NCBI GenBank assembly: GCA_029260675.1
Contig: JAJDCV010000233.1
Location: 1-8,128, forward strand
Length of the DNA: 8,128 nt
From: Phycisphaeraceae bacterium
GTDB taxonomy: Bacteria; Planctomycetota; Phycisphaerae; Phycisphaerales; Phycisphaeraceae
Direction of reading: 5' to 3'
Position numbers and translations under genes: made by a program
Part shown: piece by piece, positions 1 to 5,656 of the stretch
Layout: each line of letters begins with the position of its first letter
Numbering within the stretch: position 1 is the first letter of the stretch
The notes under the pieces: model-generated
What the model saw: the letters and a program-made list of their open reading frames with translations, nothing else
Told to the model about the DNA's origin: nothing
The model's database searches: none

Positions 1-1028
1 TCGGGGGCCATGACGTTGATGACGTCCAGTGCCTGGCGTTGGCCGATCTCCCAGTCGTTGGGGTCGTGGGCGGGGGTGACCTTCAGGAACCCGCTGGCCA
101 TCTTGGCCTTGGCGTCGTCACTCTCGGGGTCGGGGATGACGACGTACTCATCGCCGATGATCTCGATGTGTCGGCCGACGATGGGCAGTTCCACGCGCTT
201 GCCGATGAAGTGGCCGCGCGCGGTGTCTCGCGGATTCACCGCCACCGCCGTATCGCCTAGCATGGTTTCAGGGCGTGTAGTCGCGACGGTGACGTGCTCC
301 CCGGTCGGATTGCCTTCATCATCAATGACCGGGTACTTCATGTAGTAGAAGTGCCCGTCCACGTCCTGCGACTCGACCTCGTCATCCGCCAGCGCGGTCT
401 GCGTGGCGGGGTCCCAATTTACCAGGCGTTTGCCGCGGTAGATCAGCCCGTCCTTGAATAGCCTAAAGAACGCTTCGCGCACGGCTTTGGCGCAGGTCGG
501 GTCCATCGTGAACCGCTGACGTTCCCAGTCACACGAGCAGCCCATGCTCTTGAGTTGCCCGGTGATCACGCCCTCGTATTCATCCTTCCAGGCCTGCACC
601 TTCTGGATGAACTGCTCGCGCCCGCCCTTGCCCTGGGCCTCGATCTTCTTGTAATCCTTCAACGCCGGCTCGCCCTCGGCCTGCAGGCGTTTATCAACCA
701 CGGTCTGCGTGGCGATCCCCGCGTGGTCGGTGCCGGGCATCCACATCGTGTTGTCCCCGAGCATCCGGTGCCAGCGGATCAGGATGTCCTGCAGCGTGTT
801 GTTCAGGGCATGGCCCATGTGCAACGCCGCGGTGACGTTCGGCGGGGGGATGACGATGGCATAGGCCTGAGGCTTGGGGTCTGAGGCCTGAGTGTCGGGG
901 CTGTCGCCGGGCGGGTTAGGTTCGGCGTGGAAGGCGTTGGCGTCCTGCCAGCGTTTAGCGACCTGGGATTCGACGTCCTCGGGCCGGTACTGTTTGGCGA
1001 GTTCGGTTTCGGGGGGTGTGGTGGTCAT
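1..1028 (-). CDS. valS: Valyl-tRNA synthetase, N-terminal part (cut by window edge)
   Basis: Class I aminoacyl-tRNA synthetase that charges tRNA-Val in the cytoplasm. The 342 codons present read, in order: an N-terminal segment; the Rossmann-fold start PPPNVT followed by the HIGH-type motif HMGH at residues 70-73; GTDHAGIATQ soon after; and the editing (CP1) domain with TTRPETMLGDTAVAVNP from about residue 250 and VTPAHDPND near the end. These are ValRS signatures. The KMSKS loop and anticodon-binding domain lie outside the window. The residue after PPPNVT is alanine where ValRS usually has glycine. Residues 46-55, just before the catalytic fold, are encoded by a 7-bp tandem repeat and look like a non-conserved linker. 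The start at 1028 gives the expected short N-terminus, but I see no Shine-Dalgarno sequence upstream. ffh lies upstream on the same strand across a 467-bp gap, so valS probably has its own promoter. Confidence 0.96.
   Translation of the reverse strand, partial: MTTTPPETELAKQYRPEDVESQVAKRWQDANAFHAEPNPPGDSPDTQASDPKPQAYAIVIPPPNVTAALHMGHALNNTLQDILIRWHRMLGDNTMWMPGTDHAGIATQTVVDKRLQAEGEPALKDYKKIEAQGKGGREQFIQKVQAWKDEYEGVITGQLKSMGCSCDWERQRFTMDPTCAKAVREAFFRLFKDGLIYRGKRLVNWDPATQTALADDEVESQDVDGHFYYMKYPVIDDEGNPTGEHVTVATTRPETMLGDTAVAVNPRDTARGHFIGKRVELPIVGRHIEIIGDEYVVIPDPESDDAKAKMASGFLKVTPAHDPNDWEIGQRQALDVINVMAP
866..893 (-). repeat. Heptanucleotide tandem repeat inside the valS reading frame
   Basis: Read on the minus strand, four consecutive 7-mers run ACTCAGG, CCTCAGA, CCCCAAG, CCTCAGG, all variants of CCTCA(A/G)G, followed by CCTATGC. 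A related unit, CCCCGAC, precedes them at 894-900. Because 7 is not a multiple of 3, each copy is read in a different frame, giving residues 46-55 (TQASDPKPQA). The same unit is repeated before hisS at 6529-6556. Confidence 0.7.
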
Positions 1029-1106
1029 GGTGTGTATCGAGTGATGACGGGCCACGGCATGGACCGGGGCCTGGGGTGCTTTGGATTGTGAAGGATAACG
1101 CTTGCC

Positions 1107-1144
1107 GAGACCGGTGTATCCGGGGGAGACCGGAGGGGCCGGGG
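1107..1144. repeat. 19-bp tandem direct repeat, two copies
   Basis: GAGACCGG-TGTAT-CCGGGG (1107-1125) is followed directly by GAGACCGG-AGGGG-CCGGGG (1126-1144). The copies agree outside the central five bases. A third, decayed copy may start at 1145 with GAGTCGG. It lies 79-116 bp upstream of the valS start, in its presumed leader or promoter region. Function unknown. Confidence 0.6.
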
Positions 1145-1251
1145 GAGTCGGCAGGGCGGGTGTGGGGGTCGTCCCCTCAGCTAACGGCGACGCTGGAGAT
1201 GGGCGGGTGTGCGTTCATAACCTGCACTAATTTATCGGCATATGCTTACCG

Positions 1252-1289
1252 AGGCAATAGCGCGGGCCCGTGGCGAACGCTTATTGCCT
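1252..1289. other. Strong inverted repeat (hairpin) upstream of valS
   Basis: AGGCAATA-GCG (1252-1262) pairs with CGC-T-TATTGCCT (1278-1289): 11 base pairs with one bulged T and a 15-nt loop that itself contains the palindrome CGGGCCCG. No T-tract follows on either strand, so it is not a canonical intrinsic terminator. It may be a folded part of the valS leader, a processing site, or an interspersed palindromic repeat. Confidence 0.55.
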
Positions 1290-1380
1290 GGCGTGGCGCA
1301 GGATCGCTCAGGCCTCGAAAACCCCCCTCAATGTCAGATCCCCTGTATGAATCCGCCCGTAAGATTGAATGCTTGTATAT

Positions 1381-1401
1381 CCATATTTAACTTAAATATG
1401 G
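1381..1401. promoter_or_regulatory. AT-rich palindrome, possible operator
   Basis: Two perfect 10-bp arms, CCATATTTAA and TTAAATATGG, flank a single central C. One spacer base is too short for an RNA loop without opening inner pairs, so a symmetric protein-binding site is more likely than a terminator. It lies 95-115 bp past the ffh stop codon and about 350 bp upstream of valS, in the only AT-rich patch of this gap. The core TTTAACTTAAA resembles TTTAACTTTAAATA at 7947-7960, ahead of the secreted-protein gene. Confidence 0.4.
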
Positions 1402-1495
1402 TCTTTGTGATCAGGCAGACAAACGTCTCAGCTCAGAGGATCGTGTGTGGATATGTGGTTGGGGCCGGCGGGCAGGGGTGGTGTCGTGTGCTATC

Positions 1496-3007
1496 TCACC
1501 GGCGCTTCTTCTTGCGCTGTTTGAACTTGGGCTTCTGCTTGGTCGAGCCCTTCATCCGGGGCATGCCGCCCATCCCTGGGGCGCCCATTGAGGCGGGGTC
1601 CATGCCGCGCATCGCTTTCATCTTCCCAAGCGCTCCCATCCCGGACATCTGCTTACCCATCTTGGAGACCATCTCGAAACCCTTGACCAGCTTGCCCACC
1701 GCCTGCTGATCGGCCCCGGCGCCCTTGGCGATCCGCCGACGCCGGCTGGCGGTGAGGATGTCGATGTCCTGGCGCTCCTGCCGGGTCATCGACTGGATGA
1801 TCGCCTCGGTGCGGTTGATCTCTTTGTCGTCCAGGTCGATGTCCTTGAGCTGGCTGCCGATACCCGGGAGCATCCCAAGCAGAGACTTCATCGAGCCCAT
1901 CTTCCGCATCATGCGCAGCTGCTTGAGGAAGTCGTCCATGGTCATCTTGCCCTTGGCCATCTTCTCCTGAAGCGCAAGCGCGTCTTCCTCGCTGACCTGT
2001 TCCTGGGCTTTTTCGACGAGTGAAACGATGTCGCCCATCCCCAGGATCCGTGACGCGATCCGTGCGGGGTGGAACTCTTCGAGCGCATCGAGCTTCTCGC
2101 CGACGCCGATGAACTTGATCGGCTTGCCGGTGATCTGCTTGACCGATAGCGCCGCGCCGCCCCGGGTATCCGAATCGAACTTGGTCAGCACCACGCCGTC
2201 CAGCTCGAGCTGATCGTTGAAGGCCTTAGCGGAGTTGACCGCGTCCTGCCCGGTCATGGCGTCGATGACCAGGTAGATCTGGTGGGGGTTGACGGCCGTA
2301 TTGACCTGCCGAAGCTCGCACATCAGGTCGTCGTTGATGTGCAGCCGACCGGCGGTGTCGAGGATCAGCACGTCGCAGCCGGTGGATTGCGCGGCTTTGA
2401 GTGCGTTTCGGCAGACCGTGACCGCCGCCCCGACCGCCTTGCCGTACTCGGCGACCTTGTCGGGCTCAGAATAAAAATGCACGCTCCCGGAACCCGGGGC
2501 CTCGTCCTGCACCTGATTGGCCAGCACCTCCAGCTGTGTCACCGCCGCCGGGCGCTGAAGGTCCGCCGCGCAGAGCATCACCTGCTTGTCGCGCTTCTTG
2601 AGATACCCCGCCAGCTTCCCGCAGGTCGTCGTCTTCCCCGACCCCTGCAGCCCCGCCATCATGATGACGGTCGGCCCGGGATGCACGTACATGATCGGCG
2701 CAACCTCGGGCTGGGTCGGGTCCGCGCTGGTTTCGTCATCCTCGCCACCGAGCACTCGGACCAGCTCGTCATTGACGATCCCGATCATCTGCTGCGCGGG
2801 CTTGAGCGAAGACAAGACTTCCTCACCGATCGCTTTCTGCAACACCGCCTCGGTGAACGCTTCGACGACCTCGTAGTGCGCATCCGCCTCCAGCAGCGCG
2901 GTGCGGACCTCCTCCATCGCCTCGCGGACGTTGGCCTCGCTGATCTTGCCACGGCCGGAAAGCCGGCGAAGCGCGCCTTCGAATTTATCGCTTAGATTGT
3001 TAAACAT
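1496..3007 (-). CDS. ffh: Signal recognition particle GTPase Ffh (SRP54 homologue)
   Basis: With 4.5S RNA, Ffh binds signal sequences emerging from the ribosome and docks on FtsY, delivering membrane and secreted proteins co-translationally. The protein is 503 residues, longer than E. coli Ffh (453). The helical N domain comes first, beginning MFNNLSDKFEGALRRLSG. The GTPase domain has P-loop GLQGSGKTT (119-127), DTAGR (217-221) and TKFD (275-278). The methionine-rich M domain carries the RNA-binding motif SRRRRIAKGAG (421-431) and ends in a very basic tail. A short acidic insertion (about residues 88-101) separates N and G domains. The frame stays open upstream to 3106, but the start at 3007 matches the family N-terminus and has AGAGGA five bases upstream. 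valS lies downstream on the same strand after a long gap; on the other side the gene diverges from a membrane-protein gene. Confidence 0.98.
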   Translation of the reverse strand: MFNNLSDKFEGALRRLSGRGKISEANVREAMEEVRTALLEADAHYEVVEAFTEAVLQKAIGEEVLSSLKPAQQMIGIVNDELVRVLGGEDDETSADPTQPEVAPIMYVHPGPTVIMMAGLQGSGKTTTCGKLAGYLKKRDKQVMLCAADLQRPAAVTQLEVLANQVQDEAPGSGSVHFYSEPDKVAEYGKAVGAAVTVCRNALKAAQSTGCDVLILDTAGRLHINDDLMCELRQVNTAVNPHQIYLVIDAMTGQDAVNSAKAFNDQLELDGVVLTKFDSDTRGGAALSVKQITGKPIKFIGVGEKLDALEEFHPARIASRILGMGDIVSLVEKAQEQVSEEDALALQEKMAKGKMTMDDFLKQLRMMRKMGSMKSLLGMLPGIGSQLKDIDLDDKEINRTEAIIQSMTRQERQDIDILTASRRRRIAKGAGADQQAVGKLVKGFEMVSKMGKQMSGMGALGKMKAMRGMDPASMGAPGMGGMPRMKGSTKQKPKFKQRKKKRR

Positions 3008-3012
3008 GGGGG

Positions 3013-3018
3013 TCCTCT
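3013..3018 (-). promoter_or_regulatory. Ribosome binding site of ffh
   Basis: AGAGGA on the minus strand, five C bases before the ATG at 3007. It fixes the ffh start against the longer frame that opens at 3106. Confidence 0.75.
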
Positions 3019-3022
3019 GCGT

Positions 3023-3043
3023 CCCACGGATAGAATCCGTGGG
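3023..3043 (-). other. Perfect 9-bp hairpin in the ffh leader
   Basis: Read on the minus strand, CCCACGGAT and ATCCGTGGG are perfectly complementary around a 3-nt loop (TCT). The stem ends four bases before the AGAGGA ribosome binding site. No U-tract follows. Two readings are open: an RNA structure affecting ffh translation or mRNA stability, or a member of a short palindromic repeat family. I have an unverified recollection of similar intergenic palindromes in planctomycetes. Confidence 0.65.
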
Positions 3044-3299
3044 CTTTAGGGGCCGGGCTTTGATCGGAGCCGGGGGAATCCTATCCGGATCGGTGGTGGG
3101 TGACAACGCGGGGACAGGTGGTCAGAATATTTGCATGTGTTTGCCCGGCCCGATGAACTGATCGGCTTTGCGTTGCGTATGTTCCTTAGGCTTGTCATGA
3201 TTAGCTGCGGTCACAGTCCTGATTCGGCTCATTGCAAATACACTTCGGCCCGTGCGACATTTCAAAACAGCACCGCCCGACAAGGGGTGGGCCTTTTCT

Positions 3300-3304
3300 G
3301 GAGG
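3300..3304 (+). promoter_or_regulatory. Ribosome binding site of the first membrane-protein gene
   Basis: GGAGG eight bases before the ATG at 3313. It selects this start over the in-frame ATG at 3232, which has no such site and would add 27 residues of non-membrane-like sequence. Confidence 0.75.
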
Positions 3305-3312
3305 CGATCGCG

Positions 3313-4131
3313 ATGATCAAAAGCTTCAAGCAACTGGACGGGATCCTGCGCGGCGACGCGACACGGATGTCTGCCATCAAGGACGGGCGGATTGAGACCC
3401 CGATCGGGGGGCTGTCGGTCGTGACGGTGTTTCTGGGCGCGGTCTACGGCGTGTGCATGGGTGCGTATGCCGTGATCCGCACCGGGGGCACAGACAACGA
3501 CGCCTACATGCAGATGCTCGCCAGCGCGGTGAAGCTGCCGCTGCTGTTCTTCCTGACCCTGGCGGTGACGCTGCCGTCGCTCTACGTCTTCAACGCCCTG
3601 GTGGGTTCACGCCTGTCGGTTGTGTCGGTGATCCGGCTGCTGGTGGCGATGTTGGGTGTGATGCTGGCGGTGCTGGCCTCGTTCGGTCCGATCATCGTCT
3701 TTTTCAGCGTCAGCACGGAGAGCTACCCGTTCATGAAGCTGTTGAATGTATTGGCCGCGGCGATGGCGGGTGTGCTGGGGTTGGCGTTCCTGCTGCGGAC
3801 ACTGCACCGCCTGATACTCGCGCAGGAGGTGATCGACACGCCCCAACAGTTGATGGAGGCCCTTGAAGACGACGGAGACGAGTCCGACGACGAAGGAGCG
3901 GAGGAAAACCCCGCCGGCGTGCTCGATACGGTCGGTGAAGGCACCAGCAACCGGGCGAGGTCCGTGTTCAGGGTCTGGGTGATCGTCTTCTCGCTGGTCG
4001 GGGCGCAGATGAGCTGGGTGCTTCGGCCGTTCATCGGCAAGCCCGACATGCCCTTCACCTGGTTCCGTGAACGCGACAGCAACTTCTTCATCGATGTGCT
4101 GGACGCGATCGCCAAGCTCTTCGGTGCCTGA
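3313..4131 (+). CDS. Five-helix integral membrane protein with acidic loop, unknown function (paralogue 1)
   Basis: 272 residues. Hydrophobic stretches suggest five membrane helices at about residues 36-56, 75-97, 105-131, 143-164 and 219-238, with no cleavable signal peptide. Conserved-looking spots are AVKLPLLFFLTLAVTLPS at helix 2, LASFGP at the end of helix 3, and GAQMSWVLRPFIG (230-242) followed by a short amphipathic tail ending KLFGA. Between helices 4 and 5 lies a strongly acidic loop (about 182-198, mostly D and E). The next gene encodes a shorter paralogue with the same helices and motifs but no acidic loop. I recall a family of uncharacterised bacterial membrane proteins ending in WxLRPFxG...FFR-like motifs, and both appear to belong to it; no catalytic motif is visible. 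The strong ribosome binding site and protein-like composition make it a real gene. Confidence 0.88.
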   Translation: MIKSFKQLDGILRGDATRMSAIKDGRIETPIGGLSVVTVFLGAVYGVCMGAYAVIRTGGTDNDAYMQMLASAVKLPLLFFLTLAVTLPSLYVFNALVGSRLSVVSVIRLLVAMLGVMLAVLASFGPIIVFFSVSTESYPFMKLLNVLAAAMAGVLGLAFLLRTLHRLILAQEVIDTPQQLMEALEDDGDESDDEGAEENPAGVLDTVGEGTSNRARSVFRVWVIVFSLVGAQMSWVLRPFIGKPDMPFTWFRERDSNFFIDVLDAIAKLFGA

Positions 4132-4177
4132 CTCATACGGTTTACGATAGAAACTCGTGCCCCCCAACACGGCCAAT

Positions 4178-4196
4178 CCCCCAGCAAAGCCGGGGG
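4178..4196. other. GC hairpin between the two membrane-protein genes
   Basis: CCCCC-A-GC (4178-4185) pairs with GC-C-GGGGG (4189-4196) around AAA, with one A/C mismatch. No T-tract follows, so it is at best a weak terminator or an mRNA-stabilising structure 47 bp after the first gene's stop codon. The remaining 73 bp up to the second gene are less GC-rich and may include its promoter. Confidence 0.4.
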
Positions 4197-4269
4197 CTGA
4201 GGGCAAAGCGGTCACCCATGGATTAAAAAGAATCTGTATCACACGCGCAAAGACTATTTCATCTGAACC

Positions 4270-4938
4270 ATGCGAACACTTCTCATCGGCATCGACGACC
4301 TGCTCCGCGCCCGCCCGAGGGTCGTGGTCGGCCGCGCGCACGGACCCAGGCAGATCATCCTATTGATGGTCGTCTTCGGATTCCTCTACGGCGCGGTCAT
4401 GGGCAGCTTCGGCGGGGTCACCGGCGAACGCTTCTGGCAGGTCGTCTACTCGGCGGCCAAGGTCCCGCTGCTGCTGGCACTCACCTTCGCCATCAGCCTC
4501 CCCAGCTTCTTCGTGATCAATACCCTCCTGGGCCTGCGCGACGATTTCGCCAAGGCCCTGCGCGCCCTGGTCGCGACCCAGGCCGCCCTGACCGTCGTCC
4601 TCGCCTCCTTCGCCCCGTTCACCGCCCTCTGGTACGCATCGAGCGCGGACTACCAGTCGGCCCTGCTCTTCAACACCCTGATGTTCGGCTCCGCCAGCGT
4701 CACCGCGCAGCTCCTGCTGTTAAGGCTCTACCGACCGCTGATCGCGAGCAATCCCCGCCACCGCGTCATGGTCCGCCTCTGGCTGGTCATCTACGCCTTC
4801 GTCGGTATCCAGATGGGCTGGGTGCTGCGCCCGTTTATCGGCTCGCCGCATAACCCCACCACGTTCTTCCGCCAGGAGGCCTGGGGCAACGCCTACGTCG
4901 AGGTGGTACGCATTTTTATGAAGGTGTTTGGCTGGTGA
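4270..4938 (+). CDS. Five-helix integral membrane protein, unknown function (paralogue 2)
   Basis: 222 residues with predicted helices at about 28-48, 65-87, 97-120, 132-151 and 167-186. It aligns along most of its length with the preceding gene's product: GFLYGAVMG against GAVYGVCMG, AAKVPLLLALTFAISLPS against AVKLPLLFFLTLAVTLPS, LASFAP against LASFGP, VGIQMGWVLRPFIGSP against VGAQMSWVLRPFIGKP, and a tail ending KVFGW against KLFGA. The loop between helices 4 and 5 is short and basic (RPLIASNPRHR) where paralogue 1 has a long acidic loop. The 138-bp gap and a start without a clear Shine-Dalgarno sequence leave it open whether the pair is one transcript. Its last 23 bp overlap the 3' end of convergent rsmD. 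Function is not recognisable; a membrane complex of the two paralogues is conceivable but unsupported. Confidence 0.85.
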   Translation: MRTLLIGIDDLLRARPRVVVGRAHGPRQIILLMVVFGFLYGAVMGSFGGVTGERFWQVVYSAAKVPLLLALTFAISLPSFFVINTLLGLRDDFAKALRALVATQAALTVVLASFAPFTALWYASSADYQSALLFNTLMFGSASVTAQLLLLRLYRPLIASNPRHRVMVRLWLVIYAFVGIQMGWVLRPFIGSPHNPTTFFRQEAWGNAYVEVVRIFMKVFGW

Positions 4939-5614
4939 AAAAGTGCAGCGTCATCGACCCGTAACTATGGCTCATCGGCCCGTCCCAACCCTCGGCAGCG
5001 TCGGGGGTGACCTCGCTGGCGGTTCGCAACGTCAGGAAGCACCCCGGGGCGGCAACGCGGCGGAGTTCTCCCATCAAGGCGACCAGGTCTTGCCGTCCCT
5101 TCTCGTCTTCGGAAATCGCGTACGGGGGGTCCAAAAAGATCAGGGCGATCGAATCGGGTTTGAGCTGTGCCAGCCAGACCGGGTTCAGGGCACTGGCCTT
5201 GACCACCCGCGCCCGGTCGCCCAGGCCCAGGTCGGTCAGATTTTGCTCAAGGCGACCCACCGCGTCGCGATCCATATCGACGAACGTGCACCGGTCCGCC
5301 CACCGTGACAGGGCTTCCAAGCCAAGGCTGCCCGTGCCACAGAAAATATCCAAGACCTCAAAAGGTTCCGAGGGAACCGGGGGTAACGGGGTGTCAGCGT
5401 CGGCTGGCTGATCATCTGGGGAAGCTTCCGGGGGGGCAGCTTCCGGGGGCGGGCGGAACGCCGATTTCTCTTCGGGGGGCTCAGGCAGCGCCCCCATCGA
5501 CCACAGCCGGTCATACAGGCTCTGCTTGACCCGGTCGGTGATCGGGCGGGTGGTTTTCTCGTCCTTGGGTGGCAGGTAGCGCCTGCCGCGGTGTGTGCCA
5601 GCGATAATCCTCAT
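4916..5614 (-). CDS. rsmD: 16S rRNA (guanine(966)-N2)-methyltransferase RsmD
   Basis: Transfers a methyl group from SAM to N2 of G966 of 16S rRNA in the small subunit. The 232-residue product starts MRIIAGTHRGRRYLPPK and continues with RPITDRVKQSLYDRL, the RsmD N-terminal signature. It has SAM-binding motif I DIFCGTGSLGLEAL (89-102), an acidic motif II region (VDMD, 112-115) and the catalytic DPPY (162-165). It is about 34 residues longer than E. coli RsmD (198); the extra length is a proline/alanine/glutamate-rich insertion at about residues 42-84, between the N-terminal segment and the Rossmann fold, partly made by a 15-bp duplication. The ATG at 5614 matches the family start exactly. No Shine-Dalgarno sequence precedes it; instead a -10-like TACAAT lies seven bases upstream, suggesting a leaderless mRNA. 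Confidence 0.95.
   Translation of the reverse strand: MRIIAGTHRGRRYLPPKDEKTTRPITDRVKQSLYDRLWSMGALPEPPEEKSAFRPPPEAAPPEASPDDQPADADTPLPPVPSEPFEVLDIFCGTGSLGLEALSRWADRCTFVDMDRDAVGRLEQNLTDLGLGDRARVVKASALNPVWLAQLKPDSIALIFLDPPYAISEDEKGRQDLVALMGELRRVAAPGCFLTLRTASEVTPDAAEGWDGPMSHSYGSMTLHFFTSQTPS
5423..5452. repeat. 15-bp tandem duplication inside the rsmD insertion
   Basis: AGCTTCC followed by a G-run and C (5423-5437) is repeated directly as AGCTTCC, five G and CGG (5438-5452). On the minus strand it encodes the repeated PPEA units in PPPEAAPPEASP (residues 55-66). The period is a multiple of 3, so copy changes keep the frame. Confidence 0.65.
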
Positions 5615-5632
5615 GCCCGTGATTGTACGGGC
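5615..5632. other. Inverted repeat directly before the rsmD start codon
   Basis: GCCCGT (5615-5620) and ACGGGC (5627-5632) are perfect arms around GATTGT. The left arm touches the rsmD ATG and the repeat covers the position a ribosome binding site would take. It overlaps the proposed rsmD -10 box, so it may be an operator rather than an RNA hairpin. Confidence 0.45.
5622..5627 (-). promoter_or_regulatory. Proposed -10 element of rsmD (leaderless)
   Basis: TACAAT on the minus strand (five of six to TATAAT), seven bases before the rsmD ATG, so transcription would begin at or next to the start codon. No good -35 box is seen upstream (ATCATA at 17-bp spacing). Confidence 0.4.
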
Positions 5633-5650
5633 TGGCCAAGTCTATATGAT
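5623..5650 (+). promoter_or_regulatory. Proposed promoter of the methyltransferase gene (leaderless)
   Basis: TATGAT at 5645-5650 (five of six to TATAAT) ends six bases before the ATG at 5657, so the transcript would start at about the initiation codon. TTGTAC at 5623-5628, with 16-bp spacing, is a partial -35 match. There is no Shine-Dalgarno sequence. The -35 overlaps the proposed rsmD -10 on the other strand. Confidence 0.45.
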
Positions 5651-5656
5651 GCCGAC

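Larger units (their letters stand above)
1029..1495. other. 467-bp intergenic region between ffh and valS
   Basis: No credible protein gene is seen on either strand; the open frames here lack a plausible protein composition or run antisense into ffh. I found no tRNA T-loop signature and no SRP RNA apical motif (GGAAGG with GGTCAGG). The part near valS is very GC-rich with a 19-bp tandem repeat. The middle has a hairpin (1252-1289). The part near ffh (about 1350-1420) is an AT-rich island with a palindrome (1381-1401). The region should hold the end of the ffh transcript and the valS promoter, but I cannot name a convincing -35/-10 pair or a U-tract terminator. Two near-matches to the CCTCAGG heptamer lie at 1306-1319. 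Confidence 0.6.
3008..3312. other. 305-bp divergent intergenic region (ffh / membrane protein gene)
   Basis: Contains the ffh ribosome binding site and leader hairpin on the left and the GGAGG site of the plus-strand gene on the right. Both promoters should lie between, roughly 3110-3270, where the sequence becomes less GC-rich, but no -35/-10 pair stands out on either strand. A weak GC stem (GCCC 3275-3278 with GGGC 3289-3292) followed by TTTT lies just before GGAGG. Confidence 0.5.

Noticed and set aside
1029..1495. SRP RNA or tRNA gene in the gap next to ffh
   Set aside because: The SRP RNA apical motif (GGAAGG with GGTCAGG) and a GTTCRANNC T-loop were both sought on both strands and not found.
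1016..1709. Two open frames on the plus strand in the ffh-valS gap (124 and 155 codons)
   Set aside because: Their translations are rich in W, C, R and P with no domain-like pattern, there is no ribosome binding site, and the second runs antisense through the end of ffh.
2282..2995. Long antisense frame (237 codons) opposite ffh
   Set aside because: It is the frame shadow expected opposite a GC-rich coding gene; it is rich in R, H and L and does not look like a protein, while ffh on the other strand is certain.
3008..3106. Longer ffh start adding 33 residues
   Set aside because: The added part has no family match, and the ATG at 3007 has AGAGGA at good spacing and the conserved Ffh N-terminus.
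3271..3297. Hairpin plus TTTT before the first membrane-protein gene as an attenuator
   Set aside because: The stem is only four to six pairs with competing alternatives, the T-run is four bases, and there is no leader peptide or known RNA motif.
4178..4196. Intrinsic terminator after the first membrane-protein gene
   Set aside because: A stem is present but no T-run follows within ten bases; listed only as a hairpin.
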